From positions 62,001-126,000 of the forward strand of contig NZ_NCJH01000005.1 in NCBI RefSeq assembly GCF_002278925.1: 64,000 nucleotides of DNA, written 5' to 3'. Below are positions 7,982 through 16,911 of the stretch, piece after piece. Numbering within the stretch: position 1 is the first letter of the stretch; every line of letters begins with the position of its first letter. The position numbers and the translations under genes were made by a program. The notes beneath the pieces are model-generated. The model was not told where the DNA came from, made no database searches, and was given only the letters and a program-made list of their open reading frames with translations. This stretch comes from Polaromonas sp. 39-63-25 (lineage in GTDB: Bacteria; Pseudomonadota; Gammaproteobacteria; Burkholderiales; Burkholderiaceae_C).

Positions 7982-8881
7982 TCAGCTCAGCACCACACTG
8001 CTCAAGCGCCGGCGGTAAGTGGCCACGGTCGGATCATCCGGCGGGATCTGGCCGTCGGCGACCTTGACTTTGGGCGGCTCGATGATTTCGAGGATGGACA
8101 CAAAGGTCTTGCGTGCCAGTTCCCCGTTCCAGGCCTTGTCGCGCATCAGAATTTCCAGCAGCTCGTCCATGGCCGGCACCCAGCGCTGCTGGCTCATGTG
8201 CAACTGCGCCAGCGCGTAACGGGTGTCGAAATCCCGCTTGTTGGCTGCAAGCTTTGCATCAAATCCGGCTTGAGCCCCCGCTGCATCTGCGTGAGCAGCT
8301 CCTGATTCGATAGCATTGAACCAGTGCTGCAGGGCTTCGAACTTGCGCACGGTCGGCGCCTTGCTGGCCACCGGCGCAAAAGCGGCCTTGGCGTGTTCCA
8401 CCTGACCATGCTGCAGCAGCAGGCGGATGTAGTCGAAACGGGCGTTGTCGTTGGCCGGGTCGCTGGCGACGGCGGCCTGCAGTTTTTCCAGCACGGCGGC
8501 CGGGCTGGTGTCTTCCGGCTCGGCGATGTCTTCCTCGGCGGGTGGCAGCTCTTCGGCCGGCGGCAGGTGTTTGTCGAGAAACTCCTTGACCTTGCCTTCG
8601 GGCAGTGCCCCCTGGAAGCCGTCCACCGGCTGGCCGTTCATCATCAGGATGCAGGTCGGGATGCTGCGGATGCCGAAGGCGGCGCCGAGTTGCTGCTCCT
8701 GGTCGGAGTCGATCTTGGCCAGCTTGAAGCGTCCGCCGTAGGCGATCTCGACCTTCTCCAGAATCGGGCCGAGTGATTTGCAGGGCCCGCACCAGGGCGC
8801 CCAGAAATCAATCAGCACGGGGATGGTCATGGAAGCCGCAACGACTTCCTCTTCGAAATTGGCAATGGTGACGTCGATCAT
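7982..8881 (-). CDS. Thioredoxin-fold, TPR co-chaperone-like protein (CnoX/YbbN family)
   Basis: 299-residue protein with an N-terminal thioredoxin domain (1-110, active site W-C31-G-P-C34), an acidic linker (PAEELPPAEEDIAEPED) and a C-terminal tetratricopeptide-like region (130-299). This is the layout of YbbN/CnoX, a chaperone-redox protein that works with GroEL in E. coli. Unlike E. coli YbbN, whose motif lacks one cysteine, this one keeps both, so oxidoreductase activity is possible. Residues 190-207 are encoded by a 54-bp dispersed repeat. The start is the ATG at 8881; longer upstream reading has no family similarity. Divergent from purE. Confidence 0.9.
   Translation of the reverse strand: MIDVTIANFEEEVVAASMTIPVLIDFWAPWCGPCKSLGPILEKVEIAYGGRFKLAKIDSDQEQQLGAAFGIRSIPTCILMMNGQPVDGFQGALPEGKVKEFLDKHLPPAEELPPAEEDIAEPEDTSPAAVLEKLQAAVASDPANDNARFDYIRLLLQHGQVEHAKAAFAPVASKAPTVRKFEALQHWFNAIESGAAHADAAGAQAGFDAKLAANKRDFDTRYALAQLHMSQQRWVPAMDELLEILMRDKAWNGELARKTFVSILEIIEPPKVKVADGQIPPDDPTVATYRRRLSSVVLS
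8261..8314 (+). repeat. 54-bp dispersed repeat, copy 3 (inside cnoX-like gene)
   Basis: 54 bp from AAATCCGGCT to TTCGATAGC, with CAGCTCC at position 36. On the gene strand it encodes residues 190-207 (AIESGAAHADAAGAQAGF) in the same frame used in udg and the acetoacetyl-CoA synthetase gene. Confidence 0.9.
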
Positions 8882-9041
8882 GGTGCTGGACAAATAGGGG
8901 TGGGTGAAGGGGTTTTCAACAGGCACAGCGGTGCCGCGCTGGCACGATAGCATGCGGCGGCCGGCCCGGCTGGCCCACCAGCCCGTAAAATCAGCGCTGG
9001 CAGCCAACGATTGACCGCACAGCAGGCCCGGAAAGCAACAC

Positions 9042-9551
9042 ATGACAACAACGCAAGATCTCAAGCCGCCCCTCGTGGGTGTGGTGATGGGTTCCAGCAG
9101 CGACTGGACCACCATGCAGCATGCCGTGCAGATTCTCCAGCAGTTCGGCGTGGCGCACGAAGCGCGCGTGGTCTCGGCCCATCGCATGCCCGACGAGCTG
9201 TTCGCCTATGCCGAACAGGCCGGCGGGCGCGGCCTGCAGGCCATCATTGCCGGTGCCGGCGGTGCCGCCCACCTGCCGGGCATGCTGGCCGCCAAGACCG
9301 CGGTGCCGATTCTCGGTGTGCCGGTCGCCAGCAACCACCTGCAGGGCGTCGATTCGCTGCACAGCATCGTGCAGATGCCCAAGGGCGTGCCGGTCGCGAC
9401 CTTTGCCATCGGCAACGCCGGTGCGGCCAACGCGGCCCTGTTTGCGGTGGCCATGCTGGCCCTGCACGACAAAACCCTGGCCGACAAGTTGCAGGCCTTC
9501 CGCGCCGAGCAGACCGCCGCAGCGCGCGCCATGACCTTGCCGCCCGCATGA
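9042..9551 (+). CDS. purE: N5-carboxyaminoimidazole ribonucleotide mutase
   Basis: Class I PurE of 169 residues. It converts N5-CAIR to CAIR in purine synthesis, after PurK. Motifs include [11 protein letters not shown] (12-22), the catalytic SAHRMP (45-50), the [12 protein letters not shown] loop and [20 protein letters not shown]. The stop codon overlaps the purK start (ATGA at 9548-9551), so translation is coupled. Divergent from the thioredoxin-TPR gene. Confidence 0.97.
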   Translation: MTTTQDLKPPLVGVVMGSSSDWTTMQHAVQILQQFGVAHEARVVSAHRMPDELFAYAEQAGGRGLQAIIAGAGGAAHLPGMLAAKTAVPILGVPVASNHLQGVDSLHSIVQMPKGVPVATFAIGNAGAANAALFAVAMLALHDKTLADKLQAFRAEQTAAARAMTLPPA

Positions 9552-10771
9552 GTTTTTCGCCGATTTTCCCGGGCACCGTCGATGCCGCGGGCCAGCCCGC
9601 GACCCTGGGCGTGATGGGTGGCGGCCAGCTCGGCCGCATGTTTGTGCATGCGGCGCAGCGGCTCGGGTATTTCACCGCGGTGCTCGACCCCGACCCGACC
9701 AGCCCGGCCGGCCGCGTCAGCCACTACCACATCCAGACCGCTTACCGGGACGAGAACGGCCTGGCGCAGCTGGCTTCACTGTGCGCCGCCATCACCACCG
9801 AATTTGAAAACGTTCCCGCCGACGCGCTGCAAACCCTGGCCGTGGACCGGCCGGTGGCGCCCGGCGCGGCGGCCGTCGCCATTGCGCAAAACCGCATCGA
9901 GGAAAAAGCCCACTTCACCGCCAGCGCCGGCATGGCGGGTGTGACCTGCGCGCCTTATGCCGTGATCGAAACGTCGGCGCAGCTCGCCGCCGTGCCGGCC
10001 GACTTGCTGCCCGGCATCCTGAAAACGGCACGCATGGGTTATGACGGCAAGGGCCAGGTGCGCGTCAAAACCGCTGCTGAACTTGCCGCCGCCTGGGCCG
10101 ATTTGAAGCAGGTGCCCTGCGTGCTGGAAAAGCTGCTGCCGCTGAAGGCCGAATGTTCGGTCATCGTCGCGCGCGGCTGGGACGGCACCATCACCGGTTT
10201 TGCGCCGCAGTACAACGTGCACGTTGATGGCATCCTCGCCGTTACCGCGGCTTATGAGGGAAACATGCCTGCAGCCCTTGCACAGCGGGCGCGAGCAGCT
10301 ACTGAATCCATAGCTAATCACATCGCTTATGTGGGCGTGTTGTGCGTGGAGTTTTTTGTGATCGACGACGGCAGTGCCGATGGCGCGCTGGTGGTCAACG
10401 AAATGGCGCCGCGGCCGCACAACAGCGGCCACTACACGATGGACGCCTGCGACGTTTCGCAGTTCGACCTGCAGGTCCATGCCATGGCCGGCTTGCCGCT
10501 GCCGCAGCCGCGCCAGCATTCGCCGGCCATCATGCTCAACCTGCTCGGTGACCTGTGGTTTGACGCCGCCGACCAGTTGCGCACGCCCGACTGGCAGGCC
10601 GTGCTGGCCTTGCCGGGCACGCATTTGCACCTGTACGGCAAGCTCGAAGCGCGCGCCGGCCGCAAGATGGGCCACCTCACCGTCACCGGCGCCGACGTGG
10701 CCAGCGTCACCGCGGTCGCACGCCAGGCCGCGCAGCTGCTGGGGCTGCCCGGCCTGGACGCCTTGCGATGA
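9548..10771 (+). CDS. purK: N5-carboxyaminoimidazole ribonucleotide synthase
   Basis: ATP-grasp enzyme of 407 residues that makes N5-CAIR from AIR, bicarbonate and ATP; its product goes directly to PurE. The N-terminal nucleotide fold [12 protein letters not shown] (22-33) and the ATP-grasp core with [19 protein letters not shown] are diagnostic. The ATG at 9548 overlaps the purE stop, and its own TGA overlaps the next ATG at 10768. Residues 239-256, just before the conserved [11 protein letters not shown] strand, are encoded by a 54-bp repeat unit, yet the protein length seems normal, which suggests replacement rather than insertion. Confidence 0.96.
   Translation: MSFSPIFPGTVDAAGQPATLGVMGGGQLGRMFVHAAQRLGYFTAVLDPDPTSPAGRVSHYHIQTAYRDENGLAQLASLCAAITTEFENVPADALQTLAVDRPVAPGAAAVAIAQNRIEEKAHFTASAGMAGVTCAPYAVIETSAQLAAVPADLLPGILKTARMGYDGKGQVRVKTAAELAAAWADLKQVPCVLEKLLPLKAECSVIVARGWDGTITGFAPQYNVHVDGILAVTAAYEGNMPAALAQRARAATESIANHIAYVGVLCVEFFVIDDGSADGALVVNEMAPRPHNSGHYTMDACDVSQFDLQVHAMAGLPLPQPRQHSPAIMLNLLGDLWFDAADQLRTPDWQAVLALPGTHLHLYGKLEARAGRKMGHLTVTGADVASVTAVARQAAQLLGLPGLDALR
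10261..10314 (+). repeat. 54-bp dispersed repeat, copy 4 (inside purK)
   Basis: 54 bp from AAACATGCCT to CCATAGC, with GCAGCCCTT, GCGGGCGCGAG and CAGCTAC at the expected offsets. It is read on the plus strand here and encodes PurK residues [18 protein letters not shown]. This is the only copy fully inside a gene that is read in the forward direction. Confidence 0.85.
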
Positions 10772-11763
10772 TTCGGGGCGGCACCGACCCGGCGGCCATT
10801 CTGGAAGCCGCACGCGTGATCCGCGCCGGCGGGCTGGTCGGTTTTCCCACAGAGACGGTGTATGGCCTGGGCGCCGATGCGGCCAGTGACACCGCCGTGG
10901 CCGGCATCTTCGCCGCCAAGGGCCGGCCCAGCGATCACCCGCTGATCGTGCATGTGGCGGATGCCGCGCAGGTGAGCGACTACGCGAGCAGCGTGCCGCC
11001 GTTTGCCGCACGCCTGATGCAGGCCTTCTGGCCCGGGCCGCTGACCGTGATCCTGCCGCGCAAGCCGGGCGTGGCCGCCGCCGCCGCCGGCGGGCAGGAC
11101 TCCATCGGCCTGCGCTGTCCCGCGCACCCGGTAGCACTGGCCTTTCTGAAGGCCTGCGCCACCGGTGTGGCCGGGCCCAGCGCCAACCGTTTTGGCCGCG
11201 TCAGCCCGACCACCGCCCGGCATGTTGCTGAAGAATTCGACGACACGCTGCTGGTGCTCGACGGCGGACCCTGTGAGGTCGGCATCGAGTCCAGCATCGT
11301 GGACTGCACGCGCGGCCGTCCGGTGCTGCTGCGCCCCGGTTTGCTCACACGCGCGCAGCTCGAAGCCGCCTGTGGCGAGCCGGTGTTCGACAAGGACGAT
11401 TGGCAGCAGGAAGAGGCAGCACTCGGAGAAGCACCGCGCGCATCCGGCACGCTGGCATCGCACTACGCGCCCAACGCCCGGGTGCGCCTGATGGACGCCA
11501 GCGCGATCCAGACCGCACTCGACGTACTCGGCGCGGAGGCCGCGCACATCGCCGTGTATGCCCGCAGCATCGTGCGCATCAAGTCGGCGCAGGTGCTGTA
11601 CCGCCGCATGCCCGACGATGCCGCCGCCACCGCGCAGCAGTTGTTCGCCGTGATGCGCGACTTCGATAGCCAGGGCGTCAAGCTGATCTGGATTGAAAAC
11701 CTGCCGGCCGACCCGGCATGGGATGGTGTGCGCGACCGGCTGCAGCGGGCCGCCGCGAGTTGA
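10768..11763 (+). CDS. L-threonylcarbamoyladenylate synthase, Sua5 type
   Basis: 331 residues: an N-terminal YrdC domain (about 10-205) and a C-terminal Sua5 domain (about 215-325). It forms threonylcarbamoyl-AMP from threonine, bicarbonate and ATP, the first step of tRNA t6A37 synthesis; TsaB is encoded at 4168-4896. Visible motifs are GFPTETVYGLGADA, KGRPSDHPLIVH, PGPLTVIL and GPSANRFGRVSPTTA. It overlaps purK by four bases (ATGA), so purE-purK-sua5 forms one translationally coupled unit. The Sua5 domain distinguishes it from short TsaC. Confidence 0.93.
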   Translation: MIRGGTDPAAILEAARVIRAGGLVGFPTETVYGLGADAASDTAVAGIFAAKGRPSDHPLIVHVADAAQVSDYASSVPPFAARLMQAFWPGPLTVILPRKPGVAAAAAGGQDSIGLRCPAHPVALAFLKACATGVAGPSANRFGRVSPTTARHVAEEFDDTLLVLDGGPCEVGIESSIVDCTRGRPVLLRPGLLTRAQLEAACGEPVFDKDDWQQEEAALGEAPRASGTLASHYAPNARVRLMDASAIQTALDVLGAEAAHIAVYARSIVRIKSAQVLYRRMPDDAAATAQQLFAVMRDFDSQGVKLIWIENLPADPAWDGVRDRLQRAAAS

Positions 11764-11791
11764 GGCGCGTTGAAGTGAGCAAGGCTGTTCC

Positions 11792-12022
11792 ATGTCCGCA
11801 TCGCGAAACCTCAAAACCCGCCTGGCCTGGTTTCTGGCGTGCCTGTCGGCAGGCACCGCTGCCGGCATGGCGGGTGCCTGGCTCACCGGCAACCCGTATT
11901 GGTTCCTCGCCATTCCGGCGGCGCTGGCTGTCGGGTGGCTCTTCGTGGCCAACCCGGACGAGTGCACCCCGCCCTCCACGCACCGTGCCGGCAGGGAACC
12001 GGACGACGAAGGTGCCCCCTGA
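11792..12022 (+). CDS. Small hypothetical membrane protein
   Basis: 76 residues with a basic start (MSASRNLKTR), two hydrophobic segments (about 11-30 and 35-54, the second WFLAIPAALAVGWLFVANP) and a charged, disordered tail. It begins 28 bp after the Sua5-type gene on the same strand, so it may be read from the purE operon. No strong ribosome site is visible and I do not recognise a family. Codon use matches the neighbours. Probably real, but the short length leaves doubt. Confidence 0.55.
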   Translation: MSASRNLKTRLAWFLACLSAGTAAGMAGAWLTGNPYWFLAIPAALAVGWLFVANPDECTPPSTHRAGREPDDEGAP

Positions 12023-12195
12023 GCCGGCGCCGGCTTCCCGTCGCCTTCGCGAGCCCGCGGCTTGACGCCCGGGCCCCGCACCATGCATAGTGACCCATTC
12101 ACCCGCTGTTATCCAGGGACACCGATGACATTCTCACTCTCAACACCGCGCACCCATCGCCCCAACACAGCGACCCCTCCAGCGCAAGGCCTGTC

Positions 12196-13041
12196 ATGAC
12201 CCAACCTCCCGGACCCGTCGCCGTGAGCGCCGTGCCTGCCGTTTCGGTCCTGCTGCAGCAACTGCGTGACGGCAGCGACCGCGCCGCGGCCGAGCAGGAA
12301 ATCCTGCGCATCACGGCCCATCTGGAGGAGCAGCTGCGCCAGCGCGGCGCCGAGGTGGCCGCCGCCAACAAGGAACTCGAAAACTTTTCCTATTCGGTCT
12401 CGCACGACCTGCGCGCGCCGTTGAGCACGATCGACGGTTTCAGCCGGCTGCTCGAGGGCGCTGTCGCCAAGGGCAATGCGGAACGCAGCACGCACTACCT
12501 GCAGCGCATACGCCTGGGCGTGGGCAACATCAATGAGCTGATCGCCGCGCTGCTGGCCGTCTCGCGCCTGCTGCGCGCACCGCTGGCGCCGCAGGCGGTG
12601 GACCTGGGCGCGCTGGCCCAGGCCGCGTTTGCCGCGCTGCAGGAAGCCGACCCCGCGCGGGTAGCCGACATTACGGTGCAGCCGGCACTTGCCGCGCACG
12701 GTGATCCGGCGATGCTCAAGCAGCTGGTCGATCACCTGGCCGGCAACGCGTGGAAGTTCACCTCGAAAAAGGAACGCGCCGACATCGTGGTGGGCAGCCA
12801 ATCGGGGCAGGACGGTGAAACCGTTTACTTCTTCAAGGACAACGGCGCGGGGTTCGACATGGCCTACGCCGAGAAACTTTTCGGGATTTTCCAGCGCATG
12901 CATGTGAGTTCGGATTTCCCCGGCATCGGCGCCGGGCTGAGCACGGTGCAGCGCATTGTGATGCGGCATGGCGGGCGAATCTGGGCGGAGGCCGCGCCTG
13001 AGCAAGGCGCGACGATCTACTTCACCTTGCCAGGGGCCTGA
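12196..13041 (+). CDS. Small soluble sensor histidine kinase
   Basis: 281-residue histidine kinase with only a short N-terminus (about 55 residues, coiled-coil LRITAHLEEQLRQRGAEVAAANKELENF) before the HisKA box SYSVSHDLRAPL (phospho-acceptor H70). The HATPase domain has the N box HLAGNAWKFTS, the G1 box DNGAGFDM and a GIGAGLSTVQRIVMRHGG tail. There is no membrane segment and no PAS, GAF or CHASE domain, so the signal input is unknown. No response regulator is adjacent. Its kinase core is close to those of the two large kinases at 30093 and 33873. It converges on the metH-like gene. Confidence 0.9.
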   Translation: MTQPPGPVAVSAVPAVSVLLQQLRDGSDRAAAEQEILRITAHLEEQLRQRGAEVAAANKELENFSYSVSHDLRAPLSTIDGFSRLLEGAVAKGNAERSTHYLQRIRLGVGNINELIAALLAVSRLLRAPLAPQAVDLGALAQAAFAALQEADPARVADITVQPALAAHGDPAMLKQLVDHLAGNAWKFTSKKERADIVVGSQSGQDGETVYFFKDNGAGFDMAYAEKLFGIFQRMHVSSDFPGIGAGLSTVQRIVMRHGGRIWAEAAPEQGATIYFTLPGA

Positions 13042-13075
13042 TCGCCGCTGTTGCGACAGGGATGCATGTGCGCAT

Positions 13076-13159
13076 GCATCACGCTCCGATCCCGTTTCAC
13101 CCAGGACAGTAGGCGCAACTCCCCACTCCCACTCCCACGCCGGGCAACCCCCCGCTTGC
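13076..13159 (+). repeat. Mosaic repeat block (partner of 7501-7560 and 7913-7933)
   Basis: 13076-13138 matches 7501-7560 (GCATCACGCT start, ACAGTAGGCGCAACTCCCCA core). 13139-13159 (GCCGGGCAAC...CGCTTGC) matches 7913-7933. In this locus the two modules are adjacent, whereas near dacB they are about 350 bp apart. It is followed by CACACCACAA-CCAAACCAACG, also partly shared with 63618-63645. Confidence 0.8.
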
Positions 13160-13206
13160 TGGCACACCACAACAGCCAAACCAACGCAGGTGGCTGGCAA
13201 ACATGG

Positions 13207-13227
13207 ATCCCGGATCAAGTCCGGGAT
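13207..13227. terminator. ATCCCGGA/TCCGGGAT hairpin at convergent gene ends
   Basis: Perfect 8-bp stem ATCCCGGA (13207-13214), 5-base loop TCAAG, TCCGGGAT (13220-13227). It lies 9 bp from the stop of the metH-like gene and between it and the convergent kinase gene. An almost identical element lies at 63669-63689, also at a convergent junction. There is no T-run, so termination is inferred from position. Confidence 0.55.
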
Positions 13228-13236
13228 GACAACACC

Positions 13237-14283
13237 TCAGGCCGCTTCCTTGTAGAAGTAGTCGCGTTTGATGCCGCGCGGCGCCAGCGGCTCGACCGCC
13301 TGGTGAATCGCCCCGATGTGCTCCGGCGTCGTGCCGCAGCAACCACCCACGATGTTGACCAGGCCTTCGTCGGCAAACTCGCGCAGCAGGCGCGAAGTCA
13401 CCTCGGGTGTCTCGTCAAACCCGGTGTCGCTCATCGGGTTGGGCAGGCCGGCATTGGGGTAGCAACTGATGAAGGTGTCGCCGGCCACACGCGCCAGTTC
13501 CTGGATGTAGGGGCGCATCAGCGTCGCACCGAGCGCGCAGTTCAGGCCCACAGCCAGCGGCCGCGCATGGCGGATGCTGTGCCAGAAGGCGGTGACCGTC
13601 TGGCCGCTCAGGATGCGGCCCGAGGCATCGGTGACCGTGCCGCTGATGATCAGGGGCAGGCGTTCGCCGGAGTTCTCGAAATACTCGTCAATCGCAAACA
13701 GCGCAGCCTTGGCATTGAGCGTGTCGAAAATGGTCTCGACCAGCAGCACATCGGCGCCGCCTTTGACCAGGGCTTCGGTCTGCTCGTAATACGCCTTGCG
13801 CAATTCCTCGAAGCTGGTGTTGCGCGCGCCCGGGTCGTTGACGTCGGGGCTGATGCTGGCAGTCTTGGGGGTGGGGCCGAGAGCGCCGACCACAAACCGC
13901 GGCCTCTCTGGTGTGGAAAATTTGTCGCAGGCAGCGCGGGCAATGCGGGCCGATTCGTAGTTCATCTCGACCGCGAGGTCAGCCATGTCGTAATCGGCCT
14001 GGGCCACGGTGGTGGCGCCAAAGGTGTTGGTCTCTATCATGTCGGCGCCGGCGGCCAGGTAGCCTTCGTGGATGTCCTGGATCACGTCGGGCCGTGTCAG
14101 GCTCAGCAACTCGTTGTTGCCCTTGACGTCCTTGGGGAAGTCCTTGAAGCGCTCGCCGCGGTACTGCGCCTCGTTCAGCTTGAAGCGCTGGATCATGGTG
14201 CCCATCGCCCCGTCGAGGATGGCGATGCGTTTTTCCAGAATGGCAGGGAGCGCAGCTCCGCGGGTGTAGATGACTTGCTTCAT
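13237..14283 (-). CDS. metH: Cobalamin-dependent methionine synthase, homocysteine-binding module (split MetH)
   Basis: 348-residue homocysteine S-methyltransferase domain, equal to the first domain of E. coli MetH. It should bind homocysteine through zinc held by a cysteine in GLNCALG and by C315-C316 in [10 protein letters not shown]. The start MKQVIYTRG...[11 protein letters not shown] is typical. The protein ends at the domain boundary, so the pterin, B12 and activation domains must be on another protein; none is encoded in this window. Split MetH is known in Burkholderiales, where I would expect the second part next door, but here the neighbours are a kinase and a rhodanese. The cobalamin adenosyltransferase at 49591 shows that the cell handles B12. 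Confidence 0.9.
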   Translation of the reverse strand: MKQVIYTRGAALPAILEKRIAILDGAMGTMIQRFKLNEAQYRGERFKDFPKDVKGNNELLSLTRPDVIQDIHEGYLAAGADMIETNTFGATTVAQADYDMADLAVEMNYESARIARAACDKFSTPERPRFVVGALGPTPKTASISPDVNDPGARNTSFEELRKAYYEQTEALVKGGADVLLVETIFDTLNAKAALFAIDEYFENSGERLPLIISGTVTDASGRILSGQTVTAFWHSIRHARPLAVGLNCALGATLMRPYIQELARVAGDTFISCYPNAGLPNPMSDTGFDETPEVTSRLLREFADEGLVNIVGGCCGTTPEHIGAIHQAVEPLAPRGIKRDYFYKEAA

Positions 14284-14349
14284 ACCCCGATTTTAGGACG
14301 CCGGCCGAACGTGTACCCACCAAGGGCCAATTTTCCGCAGGTCCGCGCC

Positions 14350-14442
14350 AGCCGGGGCCGCGGATCTGGCTTCGCCAGTCCGCAGGCGCAGCGCCCCCTC
14401 GGGGGGCAGCGTATTACACGAAGTGAAAAGCGTGGGGGCTCT
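14350..14442 (+). repeat. GC-rich dispersed repeat, ~90 bp family, copy R4
   Basis: Forward copy, from GCCGGGGCCGCGG to GCGTGGGGGCT. It has the compensated change GGATCTGGC-TTC-GCCAGTCC in the first hairpin compared with GGTCCGGC-TTC-GCCGGCCC in R3, so the stem is kept. It lies between the divergent metH-like gene and the rhodanese gene. Confidence 0.88.
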
Positions 14443-14482
14443 ATTTTCCCCTGACAATAGCGCCTACATCCGAGCCCGACCC

Positions 14483-14875
14483 ATGAAACACCTCCAACCC
14501 AAAGAAGCCTGGGACTACCTGCAGCAGCACCCCGACGCCCTGTTTGTCGACGTGCGCATGGAAATCGAGTCGCTGTATGTGGGCCGGCCGCCCGGCGTGG
14601 TCAACGTGCCCTGGTACGAATACCCCGACCTGCAGCCCGACCCAACGCGGTTCGCCGAAGCAGTTGAACGCGAGGCCAGCGGCAAGGAGCAGCCGGTCTT
14701 GCTGATCTGCCGCTCGGGCCAGCGCACGCTGGCCGCCGGCCAGGCGCTGGAGGTAGCGGGTTTTGCCGAAGTCATCAACGTGGTGCACGGCTTCGAAGGT
14801 GAGCTCGATGAGCAGTTCCAGCGCTCCACCCTGAGCGGCTGGCGTTTTGACGGTTTGCCCTGGGAGCAGATGTAG
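14483..14875 (+). CDS. Rhodanese-like sulfurtransferase
   Basis: Single-domain rhodanese of 130 residues. The active-site loop is C-R-S-G-Q-R (in LLICRSGQRTLAAG), with the cysteine as the persulfide carrier, and the N-terminal CH2A-like motif is ALFVDVRMEIE. The loop length fits sulfurtransferases rather than Cdc25-like enzymes. The start is the ATG at 14483 (MKHLQPKEAWDYL); an earlier in-frame GTG/ATG lies in repeat R4. A promoter-like ACAATAG is at 14454-14460. A 54-bp repeat separates it from recQ. Physiological partner unknown. Confidence 0.9.
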   Translation: MKHLQPKEAWDYLQQHPDALFVDVRMEIESLYVGRPPGVVNVPWYEYPDLQPDPTRFAEAVEREASGKEQPVLLICRSGQRTLAAGQALEVAGFAEVINVVHGFEGELDEQFQRSTLSGWRFDGLPWEQM

Positions 14876-14891
14876 CCACGGATTTTTGATC

Positions 14892-14945
14892 AGATCCGGC
14901 CCCGGCCCTTGTCCCACTTGCGCAAATAGCTCCTTTTTCGATAGC
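14892..14945 (+). repeat. 54-bp dispersed repeat, copy 5 (recQ leader)
   Basis: 54 bp from AGATCCGGCC to TTCGATAGC; the internal GCGCAAATAGCTCC aligns with GCGCAAACAGCTAT of copy 10. It ends 19 bp before the TTG start of recQ, in the position where a leader and ribosome site would be expected. Confidence 0.88.
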
Positions 14946-14964
14946 ACTTTTAACCTCCTCCGCC

Positions 14965-16854
14965 TTGTCCCTGCCGCACCCCACGCCCCCTCTTTCCCCG
15001 CTGGACATCCTGGGCCAGGTCTTCGGCTATTCGGATTTCCGCGGCCCGCAGCAGGCCATCGTCGAGCATGTGGTCCAGGGCGGCGACGCGCTGGTGCTGA
15101 TGCCCACCGGCGGCGGCAAGTCGCTGTGTTACCAGATCCCGGCCATAGTCCGGCAAAACGCCGGCCATGGCGTGACGGTGGTGATCTCGCCGCTGATTGC
15201 GCTGATGCATGACCAGGTCGGCGCCCTGCACGAGGCCGGCGTATCCGCCGCTTTCCTCAATTCGACGCAGACGCAGGAAGAAAGCAGCGCGCTGGAAAAG
15301 CAGCTGCTGCGCAACGAGCTGACCCTGCTCTACGCCGCGCCCGAGCGCATCAACACGCCGCGCATGAAAGGCCTGCTGGGCTCGCTGCACGAACGCGGCC
15401 TGCTGAGCCTGTTTGCGATCGACGAAGCGCATTGCGTGAGCCAGTGGGGTCATGATTTCCGGCCGGAGTACCGCTCGCTGAGCCTGCTGCATGAAACCTT
15501 TCCCGACGTGCCGCGCATTGCGCTGACGGCCACCGCCGACGCGCTGACACGCCAGGACATGATCGAGCGGCTCAAGCTCGAGGACGCGCGTGAATTCGTC
15601 AGCAGCTTCGACCGGCCCAACATCCGCTACACCATCGTCGAAAAAACCGACGCGACGCGCCAGTTGCTGCGTTTCATCGAGAGCGAACACGCGGGCGAAG
15701 CCGGCATTGTGTATTGCCAGTCGCGCAAACGCGTGGAAGAAGTGGCCGGCATGCTGGAAGACGCCGGCCTCAAGGCCATGGCCTACCATGCGGGCCTGGA
15801 CAGCAGCCTGCGCCAGCAACGCCAGGACCGCTTCCTGCGCGAGGAGGGCATGGTGATGGTCGCGACGATTGCCTTCGGCATGGGCATCGACAAGCCCGAC
15901 GTGCGGTTTGTCGCGCACCTGGACATGCCGAAGAACATTGAAGGCTACTACCAGGAAACCGGCCGCGCCGGCCGCGACGGCCTGCCGGCCAACGCCTGGA
16001 TGGCCTACGGCCTGCAGGACGTGGTGAACCAGCGCCGCATGATAGACACCAGTGAGGCGGCCAGCGAGGAGTTCAAGCAGGTGATGCGCGGCAAGCTCGA
16101 CGCGCTCCTGAGCCTGGCCGAAGACACACGTTGCCGGCGCGTGAGCCTGCTGCATTATTTCGGTGAAGACAGCCAGCCTTGCGGCAACTGCGACAACTGC
16201 CTGGCCCCGCCCAAAGTCTGGGACGCGACCGAAGCGGCGCGCAAGATGCTCAGCTGCATCTACCGCGTGCAGCAGGCCAGCGGCATCAGCTTCGGCGCCG
16301 GCCACCTGATGGACATCCTGCGCGGCAAGGCGACCGAAAAAGTGCTGCAGCACAGCCACGACAAGCTCAGCACCTTTGGCATCGGTGCCGACCTGGCCGA
16401 GGTGCAGTGGCGCGGCGTGTTGCGCCAGCTGATCGCCAAGGGCATGGTGCGGGTCGACCCCGACGCCTTCAACACCCTGCAGCTGCTGCCCGACGCGCGC
16501 CAGGTGCTCAAGGGCGAAGTCAGCGTGATGCTGCGCGAACAGGCGTTGGGCGGCTCGGCCGACCGCCGCAAGGGCAGCAAAAAGGGCACCAAGACCTCGG
16601 CCAGGGGCCTGGCCGAGGCGTCGCTCAACGCCGGCGCGCTGGAGCGCCTGGCCCGGCTCAAGGCCTGGCGCGCCGAGGTGGCGCGCGAGCACAACCTGCC
16701 GGCCTTCGTCATCTTCCACGACGCGACCCTGCGCGCGATTGCCGAGCGGGCGCCGCAAAGCACGGCGGACCTGGAGGGCATCAGCGGCATCGGGGTGAAA
16801 AAGCTCGAAGCCTATGGCAGCGAGGTATTGCGCGTCTGCACCACTGAAGCCTGA
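14965..16854 (+). CDS. recQ: ATP-dependent DNA helicase RecQ
   Basis: 3'-5' superfamily 2 helicase for recombination and fork repair, 629 residues. Walker A MPTGGGKS is at 46-53, DEAH at 153-156 followed by [13 protein letters not shown], then the helicase C domain ([10 protein letters not shown]...[10 protein letters not shown]), the RecQ zinc-binding cysteines (CRR...CGNCDNC) and an HRDC domain (about 540-625). The start is a TTG at 14965 giving [17 protein letters not shown]; no ATG or GTG lies in frame between it and the helicase core, and no good ribosome site is visible. A 54-bp repeat ends 19 bp upstream, so the native start region may have been disturbed. Confidence 0.95.
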   Translation: MSLPHPTPPLSPLDILGQVFGYSDFRGPQQAIVEHVVQGGDALVLMPTGGGKSLCYQIPAIVRQNAGHGVTVVISPLIALMHDQVGALHEAGVSAAFLNSTQTQEESSALEKQLLRNELTLLYAAPERINTPRMKGLLGSLHERGLLSLFAIDEAHCVSQWGHDFRPEYRSLSLLHETFPDVPRIALTATADALTRQDMIERLKLEDAREFVSSFDRPNIRYTIVEKTDATRQLLRFIESEHAGEAGIVYCQSRKRVEEVAGMLEDAGLKAMAYHAGLDSSLRQQRQDRFLREEGMVMVATIAFGMGIDKPDVRFVAHLDMPKNIEGYYQETGRAGRDGLPANAWMAYGLQDVVNQRRMIDTSEAASEEFKQVMRGKLDALLSLAEDTRCRRVSLLHYFGEDSQPCGNCDNCLAPPKVWDATEAARKMLSCIYRVQQASGISFGAGHLMDILRGKATEKVLQHSHDKLSTFGIGADLAEVQWRGVLRQLIAKGMVRVDPDAFNTLQLLPDARQVLKGEVSVMLREQALGGSADRRKGSKKGTKTSARGLAEASLNAGALERLARLKAWRAEVAREHNLPAFVIFHDATLRAIAERAPQSTADLEGISGIGVKKLEAYGSEVLRVCTTEA

Positions 16855-16911
16855 CCGGCCGGCGCCGCAGCTGCAGCGAACCGCCGGTCAAGCCAGCGAC
16901 CCCGACAGTCC

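Noticed and set aside
7677-8018. Plus-strand open frame running through the repeat block after dacB
   Set aside because: Its sequence comes from dispersed repeats and a hairpin, and it runs into the cnoX-like gene on the other strand.
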